From: a virus
Length of the DNA: 49,399 nt
IMG/VR virus record: IMGVR_UViG_3300002514_000012
Coordinates: 1 to 49,399 of that record
Strand: one strand, 5' to 3'
Shown here: piece after piece, positions 5,477 to 12,748 of the stretch
How positions within the stretch are numbered: position 1 is the first letter of the stretch
Layout of the letters: the number at the start of each line of letters is the position of its first letter
Translations under genes and position numbers: made by a program
The notes under the pieces: model-generated
The model's database searches: none
Seen by the model: the letters and a program-made list of their open reading frames with translations, nothing else
Told to the model about the DNA's origin: nothing

Positions 5477-6818
5477 GATTTAATTCCTTTTTCTTATTGG
5501 ATTCTATGATAAGCTTTCCTTTAACAAAGCGAGGGACATAGATTATCTTGCCATCCTCCCCCTTATCTGTTAAAATAGCGTCTGCTAACTCTAGAGAGAT
5601 ATCATTTTGGATGAACTTTGCAATCTTCCTTGCGCCGTACTCTCTGGAGTAAGCTTTCCTTATTATATAGCTTAGAAGAGCGGCAGTTCGTTTAATTGGT
5701 AAGCATTTTAACTCTAGGGAGGCAATCTTTTTTGCTGATGCCTCATCAATTTCATTAAAGAACACCTGATGGTCGATCCTATTTAAAAACTCAGGGTTAA
5801 ACTCACCTTTTAATGCTTTCACAACATCTTCCTTTGAATCAGAGTAGGTAATAACCTTCCTATCAAATCCTAACTTTTTTTCTCCTATTCGCAAGTCCTT
5901 GAGTCCTTGATTAGATGTGAAGATAAAGATAGACTCAGAGAAATCCAAAGAAGTTCCCATATTGTCAGTACAATACCCTTCATCCAACAATGAGAGAAGG
6001 AAATCATAAAACTTACTGTCAGCTTTCTCGATCTCATCAAACAAGAAGACCCACCGATTAGATTCCTCAGCTTTTTCAGCCAAGACGCTCTTATCCGTAT
6101 GCCCCACATACCCTGGAGGAGCCCCTATTAACTTAGAGTATTCATGCTTACCAATATACTCAGCGCAATTAATTTTAAAAAAATGGGGAGTATATCTTCC
6201 AGCTACCTCCTTCGCTAACTTGGTCTTGCCTACTCCTGTAGGACCTACAAAGAATAAGGAAGTAAAATTCTTTAAGCCAGCAGCAATTACCTTCAATGAA
6301 TTAACCACAGTAGACACAGCTTCCTCTTGCCCTATGACTACACGGTTGAGGTATCGTCTAGTATTCTCAATATCCCTAAGTGATTTTATCTTAGGAGTTT
6401 CTTTGTAATGACGAACCTCTTCTCTAACAGTCTGCTTTTGAAGCTCTTTCGCCATTTGCTCCATTACAAAATGAAAGTCCTCCCCTGTAAGGGTAGAATT
6501 TAAATCCGCGCAGATGGCTTCCAAGCAAAAGTGCGGATAAGCACTTAGAACACTCTCATAAAGAGTCTTAAGGGCATTCTCATACTCGGAAGTATCTAAA
6601 CCATCCTTAAGAGCTATAACTAAATCTTTCCCCTCCACAAGCACACACTTAAGAAGGTACTCTACATAATTCTTAACTAAGAATGTCTTTTCTGCGGATT
6701 CAATTTTCTTTTTAAGCTTATGGTATACACTAGATTCTTCTTCAGTTGTGAATTCATGCATAAGAGCGACAAAGTTTAGCTCTTTACAATAAACCTTTAA
6801 AGTACTCTTTTTAGTCAT
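5457..6818 (-). CDS. ClpA/ClpB-type AAA+ ATPase, single AAA domain
   Basis: 453 residues. Residues 1-150 show no recognised domain. From about 160 there is a ClpB/ClpA second-ATPase-like module: VIGQEEAV, Walker A GPTGVGKT (192-199), pore loop GAPPGYVG (about 233-240), Walker B FLFDEIEKAD (DE at 261-262), sensor-1 FIFTSNQG, and a ClpB D2-small C-terminal region with YGARKIAKFI. It would unfold or remodel proteins using ATP. There is no Clp N-repeat, first ATPase domain or obvious ClpP loop, so it is a shortened phage version. Partners are unknown; it follows a small unknown gene with an 8-bp overlap. Confidence 0.85.
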   Translation of the reverse strand: MTKKSTLKVYCKELNFVALMHEFTTEEESSVYHKLKKKIESAEKTFLVKNYVEYLLKCVLVEGKDLVIALKDGLDTSEYENALKTLYESVLSAYPHFCLEAICADLNSTLTGEDFHFVMEQMAKELQKQTVREEVRHYKETPKIKSLRDIENTRRYLNRVVIGQEEAVSTVVNSLKVIAAGLKNFTSLFFVGPTGVGKTKLAKEVAGRYTPHFFKINCAEYIGKHEYSKLIGAPPGYVGHTDKSVLAEKAEESNRWVFLFDEIEKADSKFYDFLLSLLDEGYCTDNMGTSLDFSESIFIFTSNQGLKDLRIGEKKLGFDRKVITYSDSKEDVVKALKGEFNPEFLNRIDHQVFFNEIDEASAKKIASLELKCLPIKRTAALLSYIIRKAYSREYGARKIAKFIQNDISLELADAILTDKGEDGKIIYVPRFVKGKLIIESNKKKELNHGNESS

Positions 6819-7137
6819 TGAGGTCCAACTGCTTAAAAACTGAAAAATCTTTACTGTCTTGCGCCTCGTCCTTCTCTTTAGACACTTCCATTTTTACCAT
6901 CATGTCTAAGATTTTAATAGTGTTACTCTTAGAATTTTGTGCAAGTTTTAAGCAATCTACCATTTGAGATTTAGAAACCCCGTCCGCATTATTCTCATCT
7001 ACCATATCTTTAAAATAACGATAGGCATCTAAGGCTAAATCTCTATCCTCAGACGCTTCCACAATAAGTTTTTTAGCGATTTTCTGGATTCTATTCCCAT
7101 CAATGATTGATCGCTTTAGAATGTATTCACTTGGCAT
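6811..7137 (-). CDS. Hypothetical helical protein upstream of AAA+ ATPase
   Basis: 108 residues, mostly helical and charged, with a KEKDEAQDSKD linker near the C-terminus and a final FKQLDLND. Not recognised. The direct overlap with the ATPase gene suggests it may be an adaptor or partner of it, but only gene order supports this. Its ATG lies inside the last codons of the tiny gene upstream. Confidence 0.65.
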   Translation of the reverse strand: MPSEYILKRSIIDGNRIQKIAKKLIVEASEDRDLALDAYRYFKDMVDENNADGVSKSQMVDCLKLAQNSKSNTIKILDMMVKMEVSKEKDEAQDSKDFSVFKQLDLND

Positions 7138-7282
7138 TTGTATGTCCTCTCCATTTATTTATATAATAAGTAAGTAATTCAGAGAAATCAGAAAAACTTA
7201 TCGCATCAGGGAAACACTTAAAATGAGTAATAAGTGGCTCCATATCTTCATCTTCTATCAAATTTTTCAAATTCATCGGCAT
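7127..7282 (-). CDS. Very short gene (51 residues)
   Basis: Begins MPMNLKNLIEDEDMEPL and ends NKWRGHTNAK. It fills a stretch otherwise empty of genes, overlaps the 55-residue gene upstream by 35 bp and the 108-residue gene downstream by 11 bp. A second ATG two codons in is an alternative start. The centre (FKCFPDAISFSDFSELLTYYINKW) is aromatic-rich with a composition like real proteins. Function unknown. Confidence 0.5.
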   Translation of the reverse strand: MPMNLKNLIEDEDMEPLITHFKCFPDAISFSDFSELLTYYINKWRGHTNAK

Positions 7283-7415
7283 CTTCCCACTCATAAAATT
7301 CTTCAGGATTTCTCTGAATATTTTTTAATTTCATTTTTTTCTCTGTTCTGCCCCGAGAAACGGGCTTAGACTTTGGGTGCTTCACAATAACCTTAGTAGG
7401 TTTCCCTTTTTTCAT
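7248..7415 (-). CDS. Very short basic/acidic gene (55 residues)
   Basis: Starts MKKGKPTKVIVKHPKSKPVSRGRTEKK, a Lys/Arg-rich half, followed by an acidic aromatic C-terminus (PEEFYEWEDADEFEKF). The ATG overlaps the upstream stop as ATGA, the sign of translational coupling, with GAAGGA upstream. No family recognised. The two-charge-domain layout could suit a small DNA- or protein-binding factor. Confidence 0.55.
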   Translation of the reverse strand: MKKGKPTKVIVKHPKSKPVSRGRTEKKMKLKNIQRNPEEFYEWEDADEFEKFDRR

Positions 7416-7645
7416 AAAATATCCTTCGCATCTGCAAATTTGGTATCCCCCTCCTCATGAAGTTTTCTTCTACGAGCTACTTGGTCATCGTTTTCTTGGG
7501 TGTACTGCTTAGAATACATCTTAGCTAAGTAATCTACCCCTAAATCCAACTTAGGGTAAACTCTAATTAAGGAACAGAGGAAGTTTATACCTCCTCCTAT
7601 CATTTCTAAGAAATAGAACACTAGAGATTCAAAGTAAGTTTTCAC
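7412..7645 (-). CDS. Hypothetical small protein with hydrophobic N-terminus
   Basis: 77 residues. Residues 6-27 (ESLVFYFLEMIGGGINFLCSLI) are hydrophobic and could be one membrane segment. The rest is charged. The start is GTG, overlapping the upstream stop as GTGA, with GGAG seven bases before it. Function unknown. Confidence 0.6.
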   Translation of the reverse strand: MKTYFESLVFYFLEMIGGGINFLCSLIRVYPKLDLGVDYLAKMYSKQYTQENDDQVARRRKLHEEGDTKFADAKDIL

Positions 7646-8001
7646 TCAGATTCTCCAAACAGTCCACCACCAAAATTGGACGGGTTACCTCTATCCTCTA
7701 AAATAGATAACCTTTCTGCTACAAGACCATCAGCAGGGAACATAACAATGATACACCCCTTCTTTTCATTCCAAGAAAGCTGTGCGCTTTCTGGCTCTTC
7801 TTCCATGCACTCGCTTATAATATTATACCTCTTACAAGTATTATAATATTTAAAGAAGGAGTCGGTGGAAATAATAGTAGAACCGTTATTAGGTCTTTGA
7901 CGGTTCATATAAAACTGCATTTGAGCGTATGTGATATAGCCCCCATCCGAATCATAATGCATAGGATGGGAGCCTTCACCTTCTTCAAAGAATTGGGTCA
8001 T
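7642..8001 (-). CDS. Hypothetical protein
   Basis: 119 residues, not recognised. Features: an acidic, Gly/His-containing N-terminus, an aromatic middle (GGYITYAQMQFYMNRQRP), and a Gly-rich C-terminus (SNFGGGLFGESE). The position right after the DUF932 gene, with a 2-bp gap, indicates co-transcription. Confidence 0.65.
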   Translation of the reverse strand: MTQFFEEGEGSHPMHYDSDGGYITYAQMQFYMNRQRPNNGSTIISTDSFFKYYNTCKRYNIISECMEEEPESAQLSWNEKKGCIIVMFPADGLVAERLSILEDRGNPSNFGGGLFGESE

Positions 8002-8003
8002 AA

Positions 8004-8786
8004 CTAGTTCAAAGAATACTCCTCACTATATTTACTAGCCAAATCCCAAAGTTGTGAATTATATTTTACATCTTTTTGAATATTCGTAATGGGTCGCACC
8101 TGCCTACGGGTAGAGGTGTTAAGGTAACCTCCCCGCAACAAGTTTTCCTGCGCCACATTAAAAGTTCTCCAAAGATCAAATCCTCGATCCTCTTCTCTCC
8201 TAACACGCTTCATGTTTTGTAGAATGTCCTCGTTAGGGGACTCAAAACGAATCTTTGCAGCATCAGCAAAGAAATCCTGCTGGGAACGAGGAGTAAGATT
8301 TACTTCTTTCCATGTGTTAACCTTATCAGAAAGCCTCGTAGCATTCATAACAAGCTCACGCGAAGCACTAATAACCTGTTGAGGCTCAAAACCAATGTGC
8401 CGAATGTGAATCTTACCGAAGTCCGACTCAGACACAACCATTCCGTTAGAGCAAATCATGCGGAAAATACCAGCCATCAGGTCATAACTGCCCAGACCAT
8501 TGTGAGCATTCATAAGAAGCATCTCAGGGAAGGAGTCACCAACACCAAAAGACTTAACATCCAGATCTTCATGGCGAAGTCGGATAATGTGTTTGGCATG
8601 GTCCTTAGACCATGTACGAGCCCTCACTTGTTGGGCTTTCCAAGCAGTCCAACCCTCATCCTGAAGGATCTCCAGAATATCAGTAGTAGGGAGGAAAGAG
8701 TATCGGTCAGATACTCTACCATCTTCGGGCTCCGTAGCAAACGCCGCAGGGGCATAAGTGCGAATCAATTCTTCATTTTTAATCAT
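8004..8786 (-). CDS. DUF932 phage/plasmid-like protein
   Basis: 260 residues. RVSDRYSFLPTTDILE near the N-terminus, then WTAWKAQQVRAR, HIIRLRH, the MLLMNAHNG core and GIFRMICSNGMVVS are the recurring pattern of DUF932 proteins, found in phages, plasmids and YfjQ/YeeP-type prophage genes. The molecular role is not established. Start ATG follows from an overlap of one base with the upstream gene stop region. Confidence 0.85.
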   Translation of the reverse strand: MIKNEELIRTYAPAAFATEPEDGRVSDRYSFLPTTDILEILQDEGWTAWKAQQVRARTWSKDHAKHIIRLRHEDLDVKSFGVGDSFPEMLLMNAHNGLGSYDLMAGIFRMICSNGMVVSESDFGKIHIRHIGFEPQQVISASRELVMNATRLSDKVNTWKEVNLTPRSQQDFFADAAKIRFESPNEDILQNMKRVRREEDRGFDLWRTFNVAQENLLRGGYLNTSTRRQVRPITNIQKDVKYNSQLWDLASKYSEEYSLN

Positions 8787-9019
8787 TAGTTTGAACCTCC
8801 ATAAAGTTCCTCAAAAGCTTCCTGTCTATTAAGTCCTCGGTCCTTCTGCTCCTTTAGCATCCGAAACCTTTTACCTGTTTTGTCTGTATACTCCTCAATA
8901 GAAGCGTATGATTCAGTAACCTTACGCTTCGGTTCAGAGGGGGTACGCACCTCAAATGCTTTAGCAAACGCTCGGTCCACCATCGCATCAAATTTCTCAA
9001 ATCGTTCGTCAGTATTCAT
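8786..9019 (-). CDS. Hypothetical small charged protein
   Basis: 77 residues, highly charged, ending RGLNRQEAFEELYGGSN. Not recognised. It is first in its operon: a strong GGAGG ribosome-binding site lies seven bases before the ATG, and a promoter with an extended -10 precedes that. The DUF932 gene follows directly. Confidence 0.7.
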   Translation of the reverse strand: MNTDERFEKFDAMVDRAFAKAFEVRTPSEPKRKVTESYASIEEYTDKTGKRFRMLKEQKDRGLNRQEAFEELYGGSN

Positions 9020-9040
9020 ATTTTCCTCCGTTGGTGCAAT

Positions 9041-9069
9041 ATTATAGCATAAGTATTTAGTGAATACAA
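9041..9069 (-). promoter_or_regulatory. Sigma-70-like promoter with extended -10
   Basis: On the minus strand TTGTAT (9064-9069), a 17-bp spacer, then TATAAT (9041-9046) preceded by TGC, giving the extended TGnTATAAT form. The start codon of the small charged protein gene follows after a leader with a GGAGG site. It lies in the 51-bp gap after recA, so it starts the operon containing the DUF932 and ATPase genes. Confidence 0.7.
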
Positions 9070-9070
9070 A

Positions 9071-10057
9071 CTAAACTTCTAAAAAATTTCTGAGGGGCTC
9101 GTACCCCTTCTCAGACCCTCCCTCTAGGATGCGCTTCAAATCCTTGGATTGGAATTTTTTACCAGTTCCTTCCACAGTATACCAAGCTCCAGCCCTATTA
9201 ATAAGACCGTCTCCTTCAAACTGCTTGAGAAGCCCAGCGTAAGGGTTCAAGCCTTCGTTAAACAATAGCTCAAACTCACACTCTTTAAAAGGAATGGAAC
9301 ACTTGTTCTTAGTGTTGCGTAATTTTCCTTGTATACCTATTACATTCTTTAGGTCATCTCTAATCAAGTCGCTAGTCTTATTGGAAATACATTTCAAATT
9401 TACACCCAAGTAGTACTCTAACGCTTTGCCTCCTGCTGCTGCGGTATCAGGACTACCATACATCACGCCAACTTTATTTCTAATTTGATTAATAATAACA
9501 AGAGCCACCTTCTTCATGCGAAGAATAGGATTAATCTTTCTTAGACACGCACCTGTGGATTTTGCTCTTACCGCTCCCTGCATATTGTTGCCATCGTAGT
9601 TTTCAGCTTCGTACTCTGCTTTTGAGGGGGACACAGCAATACTATCATACACCACTACAATAGGAGTATCCTTATCTTCTCGTCTGATCTCCATAATAGT
9701 ATCCTGTATAACTTGAAAACACTCTTCCAAGGTTTCTGGGGCTGCGTATATTAAATTAGCAGGGTCAATACCTAAATGAGTAGCAAACTCTGGGTTGTAA
9801 GCATTCTCACTATCAACCATCATAGAGTAATAACCTTCAGCTTGAGCTTCTTTAAGGATGTGAGTACCGAACACAGTCTTAGCTGTACTAGACTCCCCTA
9901 TGAACTGTGTAATCATCCCTATGGGAATGCCTTTAGTGTAATCGCCAGAAATAACCTTGTTGAGAGCATAGCTACCTGTGCCAACAAACCCCAAATCAGG
10001 GGACTGCTCCGACAACAAACCAGCAGTCTTAAGCCTCTTTAAAACCTCTTTATCCAT
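9071..10057 (-). CDS. recA: RecA/UvsX recombinase
   Basis: 328 residues. Walker A GESSTAKT (54-61), Walker B VVVYDSIA, the LIINQIRNKVGVMYG segment followed by TAAAGGKALEYY (loop L2 region), and the general RecA order are all present. It forms filaments on ssDNA for strand exchange in phage recombination and recombination-dependent replication. It is slightly shorter than bacterial RecA (~350) and has Ser-Thr-Ala where E. coli has Ser-Ser-Gly in the P-loop. A TATAATA box lies four bases before its ATG, with no ribosome-binding site. Confidence 0.93.
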   Translation of the reverse strand: MDKEVLKRLKTAGLLSEQSPDLGFVGTGSYALNKVISGDYTKGIPIGMITQFIGESSTAKTVFGTHILKEAQAEGYYSMMVDSENAYNPEFATHLGIDPANLIYAAPETLEECFQVIQDTIMEIRREDKDTPIVVVYDSIAVSPSKAEYEAENYDGNNMQGAVRAKSTGACLRKINPILRMKKVALVIINQIRNKVGVMYGSPDTAAAGGKALEYYLGVNLKCISNKTSDLIRDDLKNVIGIQGKLRNTKNKCSIPFKECEFELLFNEGLNPYAGLLKQFEGDGLINRAGAWYTVEGTGKKFQSKDLKRILEGGSEKGYEPLRNFLEV

Positions 10058-10061
10058 ACTT

Positions 10062-10068
10062 TATTATA
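10062..10068 (-). promoter_or_regulatory. TATAATA -10-like box, 4 nt before recA start
   Basis: Minus-strand TATAATA, four bases (AAGT), then the recA ATG. The 15-bp gap to the upstream gene has no Shine-Dalgarno sequence. The arrangement fits a leaderless or nearly leaderless transcript giving recA its own promoter apart from the sugar island. Confidence 0.6.
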
Positions 10069-10072
10069 GAAT

Positions 10073-10414
10073 TTACTGGCTATAAACTATGTTCTTTATG
10101 CCGTATTTATGTATTAAACCCATGCAGCAGGGGCAAGGTTTGGCTAAGTTATTGTTACGCCTATAGATATAAATTGTGGTTCCTCGTAAATCTATACCTC
10201 TCCTCACAGCTTTGTAAATAGCATGGCTCTCAGCGTGAAGGGTACTGTACTCTCCTGCACCGAATTTAGGGTGCGTCTTGCGTGTATTATATGCCTTAGA
10301 TAAAACCCTCTTACCCCTAGCTATAGCTGCTCCTATTTGGAACCTATGATTTGACTTATGTGATTCTTTAATTGCTATCCGCATAGGCGGGGGCGGGTCT
10401 TCAAGGTTCAGCAC
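10073..10414 (-). CDS. Cytidine/deoxycytidylate deaminase-like protein
   Basis: 113 residues. Zinc-deaminase motifs H60-A-E62 and P93-C94-x2-C97 are clear, within TLHAESHAI and KPCPCCMGLI. It lacks the extra Cys/His-containing loop of the other deaminase here, so its substrate may differ (free base, nucleoside or nucleotide). The start is GTG, with GAGGG seven bases upstream, overlapping the stop of the ColD-like gene by 7 bp. It ends the sugar-island transcript and could equally act on a sugar-linked or modified nucleotide. Confidence 0.8.
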   Translation of the reverse strand: MLNLEDPPPPMRIAIKESHKSNHRFQIGAAIARGKRVLSKAYNTRKTHPKFGAGEYSTLHAESHAIYKAVRRGIDLRGTTIYIYRRNNNLAKPCPCCMGLIHKYGIKNIVYSQ

Positions 10415-11583
10415 GGCAATCCCTCAAAGTATTCACTAAAAGCCTCAACCATTCTATCTAAATCCTCTTGCGAGAGGTATTGATGAACCCCCACATGTAT
10501 ACCATGCTCCCCTATATGCTCTGAATTAGGGAAATCCCCTGTCTTATGTCCCATAAATGCGTAAGCCTGATGCTGGGTAGGAGTGGATCCAAAGTTTCTC
10601 TTCCAATGAATGTTATATTTATCTAGAACCTTATGAAGCTCAGTTATATCATGAGACTTATCTCTAAGAACTACACTAAAAGCATGAGGACATACATCCA
10701 TATCCTCTGTATCGTAGTTAAAATAAGCTAAAGACTTATAATCACGCAACTTATTTTTTAAATAATACAAGTGTGTCTTCCTTACCCGATAAGTTTGCCA
10801 AAAGTCTTCAAGCTGACCCAAACCCACAGCAGCTTCAAGATCATTCATTTTAGAGTTATAACCAACACGCTCATGTCTAAAAAATGCATGACCTTTATGC
10901 CTACCGTGGGTCCTGGTAGATTCTACGGACTCTGCTACCTTCTTATTCTGTGTAGAAACCATGCCCCCTTCTCCGCAACAAATAAGATGTGCTGCAAAAT
11001 AGCTAAAGGCTGCTCCATCACTCATCTTGCCTACATAGGCGTGACCTAACTTAGCTCCATGTGCTTCACAGGCATCTTCAAACAATAGAAGCTTATGCTT
11101 GCTTGCGATTTCCTTAAGAGCGTTCATGTCGCACAGAACACCCATAGTGTGTACAGCTAAAATGGCTCTAGTCTTAGGAGTAATCGCCTCTTCTATCTTA
11201 GAGGGATCTATATTCATGCTTTCCAATTCTACATCTACAAAAACAGGAGTAAACCCTGCATGGAGAACCGCATTAGCGGTAGCTATGAAGGACAGCGCAG
11301 GGACGATAACCTCATCCCCTCTCTTGGCCCCAAAATCATAAAGAGAAGCTAGGAGATTAGTAACAGCATCCGTACCAGAACTCATAGCCATATTGTATGT
11401 GTACTTGAACAGCTTACCCCAATTTTTTTCAAACTTCTTCACTTGAGGACCATAGGAGATCCACTCATTGGTTAGACAAGTTTTAACCTCTTGGATGGAC
11501 CTTTGGTTTAGTTGGATCTCTCCAAACTCAATCCTCTTTAAAGGATTCTTTACTTCAAATTTCTTAGCGTATTCACTTTTCAT
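10408..11583 (-). CDS. ColD/RfbH-type PLP/PMP-dependent sugar 3-dehydratase
   Basis: 391 residues, DegT/DnrJ/EryC1/StrS aminotransferase fold. The PLP phosphate and ring contacts are visible (SSGTDAV at 68-74, FEDACEAHGA with Asp170). The position of the catalytic lysine is His199 (FSYFAAHLICCGEGG). That Lys-to-His change defines the dehydratases GDP-4-keto-6-deoxymannose 3-dehydratase (ColD) and CDP-4-keto-6-deoxyglucose 3-dehydrase (RfbH/E1), which remove the C3 hydroxyl. The length fits ColD (about 390) rather than RfbH (about 437, with 2Fe-2S). It lies directly after the thiamine-diphosphate enzyme pair. Confidence 0.85.
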   Translation of the reverse strand: MKSEYAKKFEVKNPLKRIEFGEIQLNQRSIQEVKTCLTNEWISYGPQVKKFEKNWGKLFKYTYNMAMSSGTDAVTNLLASLYDFGAKRGDEVIVPALSFIATANAVLHAGFTPVFVDVELESMNIDPSKIEEAITPKTRAILAVHTMGVLCDMNALKEIASKHKLLLFEDACEAHGAKLGHAYVGKMSDGAAFSYFAAHLICCGEGGMVSTQNKKVAESVESTRTHGRHKGHAFFRHERVGYNSKMNDLEAAVGLGQLEDFWQTYRVRKTHLYYLKNKLRDYKSLAYFNYDTEDMDVCPHAFSVVLRDKSHDITELHKVLDKYNIHWKRNFGSTPTQHQAYAFMGHKTGDFPNSEHIGEHGIHVGVHQYLSQEDLDRMVEAFSEYFEGLPC

Positions 11584-12109
11584 TATATAAATCTCCGTGT
11601 TCTATTAACATAGTGCTCTTTCCATCCTCTCGCTTTAAAGCCCTCTCATACGCACTAAATATATCCGAAGGGTCTTGCAAATCAATAACTTCTAAAGTGT
11701 CTGTCATACTCCTAAAGGCATCACTATAATTGCCTTTGTGTTGATACCCTGGATCGAGTGGACGCTCCGAACCCGCAGCCACTTTTATGATTACTTTGGG
11801 CAGAGATCTTCCTCCCGACATTAAAGGCCACTTGTCTATATGATTTATTATCTGATTACAGGCAAGAAGTGCAAAATTGAACCTGGGGTAGATGCAGACA
11901 GGGACGGTTCCTTCCAAAGCAAGACCTAAGCAAAAACCCGCTTGAAAGTCCTCCGCTACAGGCATCTCCAAAAGGCGAGAGGGCTCAAAATCTTTAAGCT
12001 GATGTGTTATAGCAGTCCCTCTATACTCAACTGCTTGTCCCACAAAAAGGGTGGAGGGATGAGAATGTAATAATCTCATCCCTTTGTTTATTTCCTCAAG
12101 GTACTTCAT
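11573..12109 (-). CDS. Thiamine-diphosphate enzyme, pyrimidine-binding subunit (E1-beta/transketolase-like)
   Basis: 178 residues, only the pyrimidine-binding domain of a transketolase/E1-beta protein. LEMPVAEDFQAGFCLGLALEG matches the conserved region carrying the catalytic Glu (Glu53), which activates the cofactor. The C-terminal transketolase domain is missing. It pairs with the gene directly upstream (6-bp gap), which supplies the diphosphate-binding domain. Together they would transfer a two-carbon unit from a keto donor. The likely acceptor, by context, is a nucleotide-linked keto sugar. Confidence 0.8.
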   Translation of the reverse strand: MKYLEEINKGMRLLHSHPSTLFVGQAVEYRGTAITHQLKDFEPSRLLEMPVAEDFQAGFCLGLALEGTVPVCIYPRFNFALLACNQIINHIDKWPLMSGGRSLPKVIIKVAAGSERPLDPGYQHKGNYSDAFRSMTDTLEVIDLQDPSDIFSAYERALKREDGKSTMLIEHGDLYNEK

Positions 12110-12115
12110 CTATGA

Positions 12116-12748
12116 TTAAAAGTGGACAAACTTACCCACACCAGCATGAGGGTAAGTAAGCTCGTACTTATAATAGATGATATCGGCTTGAGATTGCCGT
12201 TCATTTATTAATTTCTTGTACTCCGAAACTACCTCAGCGATATCAAGCTTCCATACTTCCTGGGTGACGGTCCCCACACTCTTCCCGTTATCTTCTATGA
12301 CCCAGACTATAGGTAAATCATGGGCTATAGAGTATCTAATAGATTCTGTAGCTACCCCTGTTAAGGAGGTCATATCTCCAATGAAACAATGCACTCTTTT
12401 AAAGCTTTTTTTCCTTTTGAGAGCCCATGCCGCGCCAACCGCAATTGGGCAGATTCCTCCGACGATAGCGGAACTGTAAAAATTATAACTAGGAAAATGT
12501 AAGGTTATTGATCTTCCTTTTAAGATCTCCTCCTTCACCAGATCAGCAGGAACACCGTGTAGCAAAGCATGAAGATGACTAGCCCATGAACTAAACACAT
12601 AATCACCCTCCAGTACATCTCTAAAGATGTCTACTAGGGCCGATTCATTGCCATCTCTTAAATGAATGGGTCCATGGATCTTCCCATCTTCATATATGGA
12701 TGCTATATCCTTCTCAAAAGAAATAAGAGTTTCTTTGCTATTTTTCAT
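12116..12748 (-). CDS. Thiamine-diphosphate enzyme, diphosphate-binding subunit (E1-alpha/transketolase-like)
   Basis: 210 residues. The ThDP signature runs from G124-D125 to N154 (FIGDMTSLTG ... EDNGKSV), with SWASHLHALLHGV and VGGICPIAVGAAWA as in E1-alpha proteins. It is far shorter than dehydrogenase E1-alpha (about 330), so just the catalytic domain is kept. Similar split pairs occur in bacterial surface-polysaccharide clusters. No lipoyl E2 or E3 gene is nearby, arguing against an oxidative dehydrogenase complex. The start overlaps the upstream SDR gene by 11 bp. Confidence 0.8.
   Translation of the reverse strand: MKNSKETLISFEKDIASIYEDGKIHGPIHLRDGNESALVDIFRDVLEGDYVFSSWASHLHALLHGVPADLVKEEILKGRSITLHFPSYNFYSSAIVGGICPIAVGAAWALKRKKSFKRVHCFIGDMTSLTGVATESIRYSIAHDLPIVWVIEDNGKSVGTVTQEVWKLDIAEVVSEYKKLINERQSQADIIYYKYELTYPHAGVGKFVHF

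Noticed and set aside
7801-7860. TATAATA copies in the 7.8-kb region
   Set aside because: These lie inside a coding sequence, far from a start codon, so chance AT-rich matches are more likely than promoters.
8379-8789. 136-codon open frame on the plus strand
   Set aside because: Fully antisense to the DUF932 gene and resembles no protein.
11573-12748. Pyruvate dehydrogenase-type complex
   Set aside because: No E2, E3 or lipoyl domain is present, and both subunits are reduced to single ThDP domains in a sugar context.
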